A stretch of DNA of 12,604 nt from an uncultured Leucothrix sp. Its GTDB lineage: Bacteria > Pseudomonadota > Gammaproteobacteria > Thiotrichales > Thiotrichaceae. The position numbers were made by a program, and so were the translations under genes. Every line of letters begins with the position of its first letter. The first letter of the stretch is position 1. Where the stretch lies: NCBI GenBank assembly GCA_937923375.1, contig CALAJG010000269.1, positions 1 to 12,604 on the forward strand. Direction: 5' to 3'. The notes beneath the pieces are model-generated. The model saw only the letters and a list, made by a program, of their open reading frames with translations, was not told the DNA's origin and did not search any database. This document shows positions 1-7,806 of this stretch, in pieces.

Positions 1-1
1 T

Positions 2-1354
2 CAGCCAGTTGATCCTGCTGAAGTCACCCCAGGTTCATCCGCTCCTGCTGTGCCTTCTGATTCAAGCGACGCTGCTTCTGCTGTTTCGTCTGGAGCATCT
101 TCGCAGCCAGCAGTTGCTGGTGGTGCAGCTGTAAATAATCCAACGGATGATACTTCTGCCACCGCTTCTAAGGCTGCTGATGATCTTGCAGAAGCTCAAC
201 CAGAAATAGGCGATGAACAAGTCGTTGTCGCCGAGTCGATCGATTCAAGTGCCAATGTAAATACTGATTCAGTTGTCAGTGCATCTGAAGAAGTTACAAA
301 AGTCGACAAAGCCAGTCTACAAGCTGCGATTAACCGTTCACTCGCTGAAGGTGAGGCAGAATTTGTTAAGATCCAAGCCGCGATTAACGAACCTTTAAAA
401 GCTGCGCCTCAAGAGGCTAACCTCAATGATGCAATTAGTTTGGCATTGCGAGAAGCAGAAGTCGACTTTATGCGCAAAACCAGCCCTGCGTCATCTGAGG
501 AAGAGACGGCTCCAGCTGATACTGCTAATGCGTCAGCTGACACTTTACCCTCTGCCTTAGATGCTACGGAACAGCAGACGGCTTCGGTTACCACTCCTGG
601 TGCTGAACTGAGTGAGCCAGCTGAAACAAGCGATGAAATTGGTAGTAATACCGAGGAAAATATTCCACTAAGCAATTCAGAAATTGAATCTCAGGATTTA
701 AATGCGCAAATGCTTGAAGCCAACAGATTGGCTGATGAACAGGCTGCCGCCGCTAGATTGGAAGCGGAAGAAAAGAAGCGTCTACGCGAAGCTCGCGAGG
801 AAGCAAAACGGAGAGCGGATGCTGAAGCTAAAAAGAAAGCTGAAGACGAAGCCAGAAAGAAAGCCATTGAGGAGGCAAAACTAAAGGAGCAGCAGGAGAA
901 AGCTGCAGAACAGGCGGCTGCGCAGAATGATACAGCCCCGGTTGCTGAAGTCGTCAGCGCCCCGGCGGATAAATCCTTTGAAGAAATGAAAAAGGAGCGG
1001 GCACGTTTTCAAGCGATCAAAGCGCAAAAAACAGCGCGCATCAATAGCATTACAAAGGACTGTGTAACCAGTGGCAAGATTCATCGTCAAGTGATTGCTG
1101 GTAATCTGGCTTATGTGAAAAACTGCCTGTCGGTGGGGGTCAATCCAAATCTGACACAAAGCAACCGTTGGACATTGCTACATTTGGCTTCGCTCGGCGG
1201 CTATCTGAATATGGCGAAGCTATTGGTTGCTAAGGGTGCCACAGTTAATGCAAAAGCAGCTGATGGTAAAACACCTCTCGATATGGCAACAGAGCAAAAG
1301 CAGCAAAGATTGATTACCTATCTACGTTCGCGTGGTGGTGTGACGACTCGCTAA
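2..1354 (+). CDS. Ankyrin-repeat protein with long Ala/Glu-rich coiled-coil region (5' end cut off by window)
   Basis: The reading frame is open to the left edge, with 450 codons visible, so the GTG at 50 is unlikely to be the true start. Residue numbers here count from that GTG. Residues 1-85 are low-complexity Ser/Ala/Thr/Asp/Glu sequence. Residues 89-143 hold a degenerate duplication: two 20-residue units with the pattern L..AI..L.E.E..F (89-108 and 124-143). Residues about 214-292 are an almost uninterrupted charged helix rich in E, A, K and R, resembling the TolA stalk or a coiled coil. The C-terminus holds two clear ankyrin units (about 373-400 with LLHLASLGG, and 405-429 with DGKTPLDMA), preceded by a degenerate one (about 345-367). 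Ankyrin repeats bind proteins; the coil suggests a spacer or a periplasm-spanning rod. No membrane segment is visible, but the N-terminus is missing. The function is unknown. It converges on valS. Confidence 0.85.
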   Translation, partial: QPVDPAEVTPGSSAPAVPSDSSDAASAVSSGASSQPAVAGGAAVNNPTDDTSATASKAADDLAEAQPEIGDEQVVVAESIDSSANVNTDSVVSASEEVTKVDKASLQAAINRSLAEGEAEFVKIQAAINEPLKAAPQEANLNDAISLALREAEVDFMRKTSPASSEEETAPADTANASADTLPSALDATEQQTASVTTPGAELSEPAETSDEIGSNTEENIPLSNSEIESQDLNAQMLEANRLADEQAAAARLEAEEKKRLREAREEAKRRADAEAKKKAEDEARKKAIEEAKLKEQQEKAAEQAAAQNDTAPVAEVVSAPADKSFEEMKKERARFQAIKAQKTARINSITKDCVTSGKIHRQVIAGNLAYVKNCLSVGVNPNLTQSNRWTLLHLASLGGYLNMAKLLVAKGATVNAKAADGKTPLDMATEQKQQRLITYLRSRGGVTTR

Positions 1355-1358
1355 GAAA

Positions 1359-1389
1359 AGCCTGATAGCTATATGCCGTCAGGCTGTTT
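1359..1389. terminator. Bidirectional terminator between the ankyrin gene and valS
   Basis: A perfect 7-bp inverted repeat, AGCCTGA (1359-1365) and TCAGGCT (1379-1385), encloses a 13-nt loop between two convergent genes. Read on the minus strand it is followed by TTTTC, which suits the valS transcript. Read on the plus strand it is followed by GTTTATT, which suits the ankyrin gene. The loop is long, so strength is uncertain. Confidence 0.7.
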
Positions 1390-1411
1390 ATTACTACTGC
1401 TTTTGAGAGTG

Positions 1412-4195
1412 TTAAAGCTCAGCGATTTTAGCTAGCTGCTGCTGGAGCTGTTCCAGTGCGGCTTGCTGTTCATCCGCTTGCTTTTGAACTTGAGCGACCA
1501 CATTGGCAGGCGCCTTATCTGCAAATGATGGGTTGTTCAATCTACCCATCACGCCTTGTAGTTGCTTATTTATCTTCTCAATTTCGCGATTAAGCCTGGC
1601 TGTTTCAGCGTCTTTATCAATCAGCCCTGCGAGTGGGATTAAAATCTGCATTTCTCCAACCAAGCCTGTAGCCGATTCTGGTGGGGTATCATCTTTTCCT
1701 AACCATGTGACCAACTCCAGCTTAGCTAAGCTTGTAATTTCACGTTCGCAGCTGTTAAAGATACGCTGATTATCATCAGTCCAGTTGTTAAGGAGTACGG
1801 GAAGTGCCTTGCCGGGCTTGATATCCATTTCAGAACGGATTCGACGGATGCTTTCGATAAATTGCTTAGTCCAGCCTAGTTCATGCTCAGCAACGTCATC
1901 GATTAGATTGTTATCGGCTACAGGATAGCGTTGCAGCATGATTGTTTCACCATTATTTTCTAGTAACGGCTTCATCGACTGCCAGATTTCTTCTGTAATG
2001 AATGGCATAATTGGATGCAGCATTCTCATCAGTGATTCGAAAACTGAAACGAGGGTATGACGCGTTCCTTGCTTAGCGTTTTCACTGACGTTTTCAGCAA
2101 ACAGCAGCGGTTTTGAGAGCTCCAGATACCAGTCACAATATTCATTCCATGAGAATTCATATAGCGCTTTAGCAGCTAAGTCGAAGCGGTATTTTTCAAA
2201 GTGCTCGGCCACTTCAGCAGCAGTGTGTTGTAGGCGGGAAATAATCCAACGATCTGCTTGGGATAGTTCACGGTCGGGATTGTCCAAACCAATGGCTTTG
2301 CCATCTGTTTGCATTTTCACATAACGCGCAGCATTCCAAAGCTTATTACAGAAATTGCGATTTCCTTCAATACGCTGTAGGTCGAAGCGGACATCACGTC
2401 CTGAGGTTGCCTGAGTTGCAAACGTAAAACGCAGCGCGTCAGTTCCGTAAGCCGGAATACCTTCAGGAAACTGTTTTTTGGTGGCTTTAGCGATACTGTC
2501 TTTTTTGTGATCCTGCATCAAATTACTGGTACGCTTTTCCAGCAAATCAGGCAAAGAAATACCGTCTATTACATCCAATGGATCAATCACATTTCCTTTG
2601 GATTTCGACATCTTCTGCCCGTCACTATCACGGACTAAGCCATGCATGTAGACTTCTTTGAAAGGAACTTCGCCATCCATAAACTTAAGGCCGAACATAA
2701 TCATTCTGGCAACCCAGAAGAAAATGATATCAAAGCCGGTGACCAATACATTAGTAGGGTAGAACGTTTTTAGCGCATCGGTGTTGTCTGGCCAGCCTAA
2801 GGTGGAAAACGGCCAAAGCGCCGAGGAGAACCAAGTGTCCAGTACGTCATTATCCTGACGTAGCACGATATCCGAAGCAAGGCCGTATTTGGCAATGACT
2901 GTATCTGCATCTTTACCTACATATACTTTTCCGGACTCATCATACCAGGCAGGTATTCGATGCCCCCACCATAGTTGACGCGAAATGCACCAATCCTGAA
3001 TATCATTCATCCAGCTAAAGTACATGTTTTTGTAATTATCCGGCACAAACTTAATGCGCCCAGATTCTACCGCTTCAATGGCGGGCTTAGCGAGTGGTTC
3101 AATTTTTACATACCACTGATCAGTCATGTAAGGTTCGATTACACTGCCAGAACGGTCACCTCGTGGCACTTGCAAGGAATGCGCTTTAACTTCATCCAGT
3201 AGGCCTAGCGCATCTAGGTCGGCTACTATTTGTTTGCGAGCGACGAAACGATCAAGCCCATGGTATTTTTCTGGTGCGTTGTCGTTTATGGCAGCACTGT
3301 CATTAAAGATATTAATGATTTCAAGGTCGTGGCGCTTGCCAACCTCGTAGTCATTGAAATCATGAGCAGGCGTGATTTTTACACAACCTGTTCCTTTTTC
3401 GGGGTCAGCATAGTCATCACCAACGATGGGAATAAGGCGGCCTACCAGTGGCAACTTTACGAATTTCCCAATAAGGTGCTGATAGCGTTCGTCGTCAGGA
3501 TGAACCGCAACAGCAGAGTCCCCCAACATCGTTTCGGGGCGAGTAGTGGCGACAATCAGATAATCATCAGTGGCATACCCAGACTCATCAGCAAGCGGGT
3601 ACCGGAAGTGCCACATCGAACCATTTTCTTCCTCGTTAAGCACCTCGATATCAGACAGGGCGGTGTGAAGTACCGTATCCCAGTTGACTAGTCGTTTGCC
3701 GCGATAAATCAGACCCTCATCATAAAGGCGTTCAAAGACATCGCCGACGGCTTCAGACAAACCCTCGTCCATAGTAAAACGTTCGCGTGACCAGTCAGGA
3801 GAAGCGCCTAGCCGACGTAGCTGTTTGGTTATGGTGCCACCAGATTGCTCTTTCCATTCCCAGACTCTCTCAATAAATTTATCGCGTCCTAAATCATGCC
3901 GTGTTTGTCCTTCTGCGTTAACCTGACGCTCAACTAGCATTTGAGTTGCAATACCTGCGTGATCGGTACCTGGCTGCCAAAGGGTATTATTACCTTTCAT
4001 GCGATGATAACGAATCAAAGCATCCATCACAGTATCTTGAAATGCATGACCCATATGTAGGGTGCCCGTTACGTTCGGGGGCGGGATCATGATGCAATAG
4101 GATTCACCTTCACCACTCGGCTCAAAATAACCTTTAGCTTCCCACTGTTGGTACCAACGCTGTTCGATTTCCTGCGGGCTATACGTCTTATCCAT
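1412..4195 (-). CDS. valS: Valine--tRNA ligase
   Basis: This cytoplasmic class Ia synthetase charges tRNA-Val with valine and hydrolyses mischarged Thr-tRNA-Val. At 927 residues it matches the usual bacterial ValRS length. The HIGH-type motif is PPPNVTGTLHMGH at residues 38-50, and KMSKS lies at 528-532. The inserted editing (CP1) domain spans roughly 190-340 and contains TTRPET (217-222). The anticodon-binding helical domain follows, and the last ~70 residues form the charged coiled-coil arm typical of ValRS. The ATG start gives the usual N-terminus (MDKTYSPQEIEQRWY); no strong Shine-Dalgarno precedes it. It is the last gene of the pepA-holC-valS cluster but is separated from the preceding small gene by 137 bp that hold a hairpin and a likely promoter, so it is probably transcribed independently at least in part. 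No defects are visible. Confidence 0.98.
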   Translation of the reverse strand: MDKTYSPQEIEQRWYQQWEAKGYFEPSGEGESYCIMIPPPNVTGTLHMGHAFQDTVMDALIRYHRMKGNNTLWQPGTDHAGIATQMLVERQVNAEGQTRHDLGRDKFIERVWEWKEQSGGTITKQLRRLGASPDWSRERFTMDEGLSEAVGDVFERLYDEGLIYRGKRLVNWDTVLHTALSDIEVLNEEENGSMWHFRYPLADESGYATDDYLIVATTRPETMLGDSAVAVHPDDERYQHLIGKFVKLPLVGRLIPIVGDDYADPEKGTGCVKITPAHDFNDYEVGKRHDLEIINIFNDSAAINDNAPEKYHGLDRFVARKQIVADLDALGLLDEVKAHSLQVPRGDRSGSVIEPYMTDQWYVKIEPLAKPAIEAVESGRIKFVPDNYKNMYFSWMNDIQDWCISRQLWWGHRIPAWYDESGKVYVGKDADTVIAKYGLASDIVLRQDNDVLDTWFSSALWPFSTLGWPDNTDALKTFYPTNVLVTGFDIIFFWVARMIMFGLKFMDGEVPFKEVYMHGLVRDSDGQKMSKSKGNVIDPLDVIDGISLPDLLEKRTSNLMQDHKKDSIAKATKKQFPEGIPAYGTDALRFTFATQATSGRDVRFDLQRIEGNRNFCNKLWNAARYVKMQTDGKAIGLDNPDRELSQADRWIISRLQHTAAEVAEHFEKYRFDLAAKALYEFSWNEYCDWYLELSKPLLFAENVSENAKQGTRHTLVSVFESLMRMLHPIMPFITEEIWQSMKPLLENNGETIMLQRYPVADNNLIDDVAEHELGWTKQFIESIRRIRSEMDIKPGKALPVLLNNWTDDNQRIFNSCEREITSLAKLELVTWLGKDDTPPESATGLVGEMQILIPLAGLIDKDAETARLNREIEKINKQLQGVMGRLNNPSFADKAPANVVAQVQKQADEQQAALEQLQQQLAKIAEL

Positions 4196-4230
4196 GCGAA
4201 TATTCGTCTGATGTGATCTAGAAAGGCGGA

Positions 4231-4259
4231 ATTATAGCCGAAACGCAGGGGAACTGCAG
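4231..4259 (-). promoter_or_regulatory. Candidate sigma-70 promoter of valS
   Basis: On the minus strand a perfect TATAAT (4236-4231) lies about 28 nt upstream of the predicted transcript's valS start codon, allowing a start site near 4224. The hexamer 17 nt further upstream (CTGCAG, 4259-4254) is a poor -35 match. The assignment therefore rests on the -10 box and its position. Confidence 0.5.
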
Positions 4260-4284
4260 TGTTGATTGAAGAATCTCAAGTTCA

Positions 4285-4317
4285 GCTTACCGCGATATTT
4301 TGATTATCACGGTAAGC
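4285..4317 (-). repeat. Long inverted repeat (hairpin) between the small gene and valS
   Basis: The arms GCTTACCGCGATA (4285-4297) and TATCACGGTAAGC (4305-4317) form a 13-bp stem with a single non-Watson-Crick position and a 7-nt AT-rich loop. In minus-strand RNA that position is a G-U wobble; in plus-strand RNA it is a C-A mismatch, so the structure is better suited to minus-strand transcripts. It begins 15 nt past the stop of the small gene. No U-run follows on the minus strand, so it is not a textbook intrinsic terminator. It may stabilise the 3' end of the upstream mRNA or act as a weak terminator. Confidence 0.6.
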
Positions 4318-4332
4318 AAAACCTATAGTTTC

Positions 4333-4626
4333 TTAAGAAAGGTCTTTGGAGGATTTTTTTTGTTTAGCTTTAATTCTTTTGGCTGCTGGTACTCTACCTC
4401 TACTTGCTTCAGCACGAATTGCAAATGCACGGCTTTGGGAGCCCATAGTATCCTGACCTATTGCAGATTCAAGCTCATTGATTCGGTGATTTAACTCGTC
4501 AGCATATCGACCAGATTTAGTATTTCCTGAGGCATCATCTTCTTGCCTTAATGCTGGATTTCCAGGCACAACAAGATCTGACACAACTGGGATGTATGAA
4601 GATGTTTTCGACGGGGGATTCGACAT
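4333..4626 (-). CDS. Small basic-tailed hypothetical protein between holC and valS
   Basis: I do not recognise a family for this 97-residue protein. It starts 14 nt below the holC stop, with a good Shine-Dalgarno (AGGAAG, 8 nt before ATG) that immediately follows the holC stop codon. This supports a real, co-transcribed and probably translationally coupled gene. Residues 1-40 are Pro/Ser/Asp-rich and look disordered. Residues about 41-57 (YADELNHRINELESAIG) fit a short amphipathic helix. The last ~20 residues are strongly basic (KRIKAKQKKSSK). There is no signal peptide or membrane segment. A cytoplasmic, partly disordered, possibly nucleic-acid- or partner-binding protein is inferred only from composition and from its place in a DNA-polymerase-subunit operon. 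A minus-strand run of eight A residues lies within the last few codons. Confidence 0.75.
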   Translation of the reverse strand: MSNPPSKTSSYIPVVSDLVVPGNPALRQEDDASGNTKSGRYADELNHRINELESAIGQDTMGSQSRAFAIRAEASRGRVPAAKRIKAKQKKSSKDLS

Positions 4627-4640
4627 CTTTGCAACTTCCT

Positions 4641-5060
4641 TTAAAGTTGATGATAGCTCAGAGTATACCCGCGTTCTCGATAATAGGCATATCTTTTACG
4701 ACCATCGGTTAAAATATCTGGGGATTGATCAATAATCTCTCCCATTTTGACAAACCGGGAAAAAAAGTCCGGTTTCTCATTCGATAGGTTAATTAAGTAG
4801 TCACAGTTGTCGACAGGTTCATAATCGTGAGCAATTGTTATGCGTTCTTGACGAGCGGTATCAGCCAAAGTGTGTGGTAGGAAACTGCTAGGATGCCAAG
4901 TCCACAATAACTCGTCTAAACGTTGTGAAGTTGCAAGTGAATCAGTATGGATATGTATGTGCAAACCTTTGTCGTAGGCTTTTTGAGTCAGGCGACAGGC
5001 TAAAAGCAGCCTGCCGCCGAGCGTGTCTGAGTTTGCGACATAGAAATTGACTTCTGTCAT
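4641..5060 (-). CDS. holC: DNA polymerase III, chi subunit
   Basis: Chi belongs to the clamp-loader complex of the replicase and links it to single-stranded-DNA-binding protein, working with psi (HolD). The 139-residue product is close to the usual ~145. Its N-terminus, TEVNFYVANSDTLGGRLLLACRLTQKAYDKG, matches the chi pattern (V.FY.......R...CRL..KAY..G). The middle block (DELLWTWHPSSFLPHTLA) and the later NLSNEKPDFFSRF are also typical of the family. The gene order pepA-holC-valS supports the call. Its ATG overlaps the pepA stop by one base (TAATG), implying translational coupling to pepA. The protein looks complete. Confidence 0.95.
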   Translation of the reverse strand: MTEVNFYVANSDTLGGRLLLACRLTQKAYDKGLHIHIHTDSLATSQRLDELLWTWHPSSFLPHTLADTARQERITIAHDYEPVDNCDYLINLSNEKPDFFSRFVKMGEIIDQSPDILTDGRKRYAYYRERGYTLSYHQL

Positions 5061-6532
5061 TAAGCCTGGTCAATCAAGAACTGGGTCAACAAAGGGACCG
5101 GGCGTCCAGTGGATTCTTTGCCATTCCAGGCAGTGCCAGCAATGTCCAAGTGAGCCCAGCGATAGTCCTTAGTAAAGTGTCCGAGGAAGCAAGCTGCAGT
5201 GATGGTTCCTGCCGACTTTCCTCCAATATTGCCAATATCTGCATGAGCACTTTTGAGTTGTTTTTGGTAGTCATCATTCATTGGCAGTTGCCATGCCTGA
5301 TCACCAACTTTGTTACCAGAGGCCATAATGTCATCTGCTAATGCCTGATCATTTGCTAGTAGCGCACAGATTTCATGGCCTAAGGCGACGATGCAAGCTC
5401 CTGTCAATGTGGCAATATCTATAACCAGTTTCGGTTTATATTTTCCAACGTAGGTGAGGGCATCACAGAGAACTAAGCGACCTTCTGCGTCAGTATTGAG
5501 TATTTCGATAGTCTTGCCTGACATTGATTTTACAATGTCTCCGGGACGCGTAGCACGGGCGCTGGGCATGTTCTCAGCAGCGGCCAAAACACCAATGACG
5601 TTCACCGGTAATTTCATTTCAGCGCAGGCTTTAATCGTTCCCAATACGCTGGCTGAGCCAACCATGTCGAATTTCATTTCGTCCATACTGGCGCCAGGCT
5701 TTAATGAAATTCCACCGGTATCAAATGTGACGCCTTTACCAACAAGGGCGACAGGGGCGTCTGAGTTTCCAGCGCCATTGTACTTAAGGATTACCATCTT
5801 GCCAGGTTGGTCGCTACCTTGACTAACAGATAGGAATGAGCCCATACCCAGTTTTTCCATATCAGCTTCTTCCAGAACCTCAACCTCAAGATTTTTAAAC
5901 TTTCTTGCCATCCCAAGAGCGGTTTCAGCAAGATAGGTTGGTGTACAGATATTGCCTGGTTGATTAGACAAATCACGTGACAACTCACAGCCCAGAGCAA
6001 CGGCACTTGCTTGATTGAGTGCCTGATCATCACCTGCAAAGGCACCGGTAAAGCCTATTTCGAGGTGCTGACCAGTGATAACTTCAGGTGTGTCTGATTT
6101 GTGGCTGGTAAATTGATACCGACTGTCTGCGGCACCGAGTACCATCTGCATGATTATATTATTCGCGTTATCTACGGTATTAAGGTCATCCCCAAGCATT
6201 GACGTTATCTTAGTGTCCGCTTTATTTGAGACTTTTGCCACCGCCGTTTTAGTCGCAGCTCGCAGTGCGAGAGCGCCAAAGCCATCCTTCTCACCACAAC
6301 CGACTAATAAAACGCGTTTTGCGTTTATTCCAGCTAATTTATAAAGCAGCTGGCTTTCTCCGGTTTTGCCGGTAAAGTCCTCAAATGCTAATAGTTCGCT
6401 CAAGGCGCCGTCACCCGCTTTATCAATCGTAGCTGCGGCGTTTGAAAGTTGCTTGTCTTGATAAACAGCGACGACCAGACAGTCACAGTCTGTCTGGTCG
6501 ACAGCAATATTACTAACAATAGAATGATTCAT
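5060..6532 (-). CDS. pepA: Leucyl aminopeptidase (M17 family)
   Basis: This cytosolic dimetal exopeptidase removes N-terminal residues from peptides. In Escherichia coli the same protein also binds DNA, in Xer recombination at cer and in carAB regulation. At 490 residues it is of usual length. The N-terminal macro-like domain covers about 1-150 and the catalytic domain about 160-490. Apparent metal ligands are K266 and D271 (VGKGVTFDTGG), D289 (MKFDMVG), and D348/E350 in the signature NTDAEGRL (347-354). K278 and R352 fit the catalytic lysine and arginine positions. GGGAG-type Shine-Dalgarno sequence (GGGAG, 4 nt before ATG) supports this start. It is the first gene of its operon, downstream of the intrinsic terminator at 6572-6591. 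I did not find a strong promoter in the short gap. The protein is intact. Confidence 0.97.
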   Translation of the reverse strand: MNHSIVSNIAVDQTDCDCLVVAVYQDKQLSNAAATIDKAGDGALSELLAFEDFTGKTGESQLLYKLAGINAKRVLLVGCGEKDGFGALALRAATKTAVAKVSNKADTKITSMLGDDLNTVDNANNIIMQMVLGAADSRYQFTSHKSDTPEVITGQHLEIGFTGAFAGDDQALNQASAVALGCELSRDLSNQPGNICTPTYLAETALGMARKFKNLEVEVLEEADMEKLGMGSFLSVSQGSDQPGKMVILKYNGAGNSDAPVALVGKGVTFDTGGISLKPGASMDEMKFDMVGSASVLGTIKACAEMKLPVNVIGVLAAAENMPSARATRPGDIVKSMSGKTIEILNTDAEGRLVLCDALTYVGKYKPKLVIDIATLTGACIVALGHEICALLANDQALADDIMASGNKVGDQAWQLPMNDDYQKQLKSAHADIGNIGGKSAGTITAACFLGHFTKDYRWAHLDIAGTAWNGKESTGRPVPLLTQFLIDQA

Positions 6533-6571
6533 GTAGCTCCCGTTTTATGTTGTTGTAATGGAAAACTGCGC

Positions 6572-6591
6572 AAAAAAAGCTTTAACAAAGC
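6572..6591 (-). terminator. Intrinsic terminator of the trpE-trpG-RDD-CPBP operon
   Basis: On the minus strand GCTTT-GTT-AAAGC (6591-6579) is followed directly by seven T residues (6578-6572). It lies 19 nt past the stop codon of the CPBP protease gene. The stem is only 5 bp, but a second, nested pairing (ACTGC with GCAGT) flanks it. Position and U-run make it a convincing operon end that separates the trp operon from pepA. Confidence 0.75.
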
Positions 6592-6610
6592 GAGGCAGTA
6601 ATTTTGGCGC

Positions 6611-7351
6611 TTATTGTGCCACGTTTTTTGTGAATAAGGCCATTTCTAGTACAGCAAATAGATTATTTGAGGCATGAAGGATGATCGGTACATAGAGGGA
6701 GCCACTGGCAATACGCGAGATCGCCAACACAATACCCAGAATAAACAGGGTGGTGAGCTCAAAGGCACCATATTGCGTATGAATCATTGTCCAGAAGGCT
6801 GCGCTGATAACAATCGCAGCGCCAGTCCCGAGATGACTGCTTTGTACGCCAGTGAAGAGGAAGCCTCGAAATAAACATTCCTCAAAGACCGGGGCCGCAA
6901 TTAATATAGCGATCAAGAGCAGTAAGGTGTTATCACGGCTAGCCCAGATTTTTAGCATGAAATCCGGTGTATCATGAGAGATAGACCAAGCAATCAATGT
7001 GAAAATAACTGAGAATGCTATTAGAACAAATAGCCAATTCATCAAGTCACGATACATAAATGGCTGAAGCATCAAGTGCTGTTTTACATCAACTTTGCGA
7101 AAGCGTATCAACAACACTAAAAACAAAGTAGCACTAGCTGCGCCTAAGATAATACCTGTGCTTAAGACGGTTGCATTACCGGTCAATTGCTCAATGATTG
7201 CTTTATAGTCCGCTGTTTCATCAGCGACTGTTTGTTGGTCAAGGAAATGTTTCAGAACCGCATTTTGTATCAGTACATAAAATACCAGTACCATTGAGCT
7301 GTAAAAAAGGGTCAGCCCTAAGCCAATTGGATGTGGTTCCTTTTCAATCAT
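6611..7351 (-). CDS. CPBP family intramembrane metalloprotease (CAAX/Abi-like)
   Basis: This 246-residue integral membrane protein shows the conserved motifs of the CPBP (Abi, PF02517-type) family: EECLFR at 157-162 (motif 1, EExxxR), FWTMIH at 186-191 (motif 2 histidine) and HASNN at 226-230 (motif 3, HxxxN). These residues form the glutamate/histidine metal site of the Rce1-like fold. Hydrophobic segments occur near 10-30, 62-83, 103-123, 141-156, 175-190 and 198-215. Family members process prenylated or other membrane proteins, or confer self-immunity to peptide bacteriocins; the substrate here cannot be told. Its ATG overlaps the stop of the upstream RDD gene by 4 nt (ATGA), so the two are probably translated together. 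It is the last gene of the trpE operon. All catalytic motifs appear intact. Confidence 0.9.
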   Translation of the reverse strand: MIEKEPHPIGLGLTLFYSSMVLVFYVLIQNAVLKHFLDQQTVADETADYKAIIEQLTGNATVLSTGIILGAASATLFLVLLIRFRKVDVKQHLMLQPFMYRDLMNWLFVLIAFSVIFTLIAWSISHDTPDFMLKIWASRDNTLLLLIAILIAAPVFEECLFRGFLFTGVQSSHLGTGAAIVISAAFWTMIHTQYGAFELTTLFILGIVLAISRIASGSLYVPIILHASNNLFAVLEMALFTKNVAQ

Positions 7352-7791
7352 TGCTTAATATCAATAATATAAGTTTTCGAAGCGCGGTCATGCCAGCTAA
7401 GATTTTGCTTATCGATTAACATCCAAAGATAGCCAACACCAAGCGGTATCCAACTGATAATGGCATAACAAAACCTGAAGAGTGCCTGTAGCCAAGTAAT
7501 CGATTCAGCATTTTGACCAACCAGTTTTAACTTCCAGGCACGCATACCTAGCGTTTGTCCACCATGTGTCCAGAACCAACCATAGAAACCGAAAGTAAAT
7601 AAGACAAGCAACATAAAAATCGTCTTAGCTACCGGGCTTCCAGCGGGGATACTCTCAATTCCTAGGAGGCTCATAAACACTGCTGTAAAAAAGAAACCAA
7701 CCAATATGACGAAGGATAATGCCAACATAAAGTCGTAAAACATTGCGCCGAGCCGCCTTATAAAACTCGCTGTTTTCAATGAATCCTGCAT
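7348..7791 (-). CDS. RDD family membrane protein
   Basis: The 147-residue product has the RDD-family layout: an N-terminal Arg-Arg followed by an Asp at the start of the first membrane helix (ASFIRRLGAMFYDFMLA, residues 9-24), further membrane segments at about 58-73 and 107-127, the central GGQTLGMRAWKLKLV block (77-91), and the C-terminal SWHDRASKTYII (132-143). RDD proteins are small inner-membrane proteins of mostly unknown role; some have been linked to ion transport. It begins 15 nt after the trpG stop and overlaps the CPBP protease gene by 4 nt, placing both membrane proteins in the trp transcript. The Shine-Dalgarno is weak (GAG), so coupling to trpG translation is possible. I cannot assign a specific function. 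Confidence 0.9.
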   Translation of the reverse strand: MQDSLKTASFIRRLGAMFYDFMLALSFVILVGFFFTAVFMSLLGIESIPAGSPVAKTIFMLLVLFTFGFYGWFWTHGGQTLGMRAWKLKLVGQNAESITWLQALFRFCYAIISWIPLGVGYLWMLIDKQNLSWHDRASKTYIIDIKQ

Positions 7792-7806
7792 TGTTTCTGG
7801 CTCACA

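Noticed and set aside
50..52. GTG as start of the ankyrin protein
   Set aside because: The same frame is open to the left window edge with similar low-complexity composition and there is no ribosome site before the GTG, so the gene is more simply read as truncated by the window.
3230..3691. 153-codon open frame on the plus strand inside valS
   Set aside because: It is fully antisense to the conserved editing-domain region of valS and its translation resembles no family; it is a shadow of valS codon structure.
5454..5822. 122-codon open frame on the plus strand inside pepA
   Set aside because: It is antisense to the most conserved catalytic part of pepA and is explained by that coding constraint.
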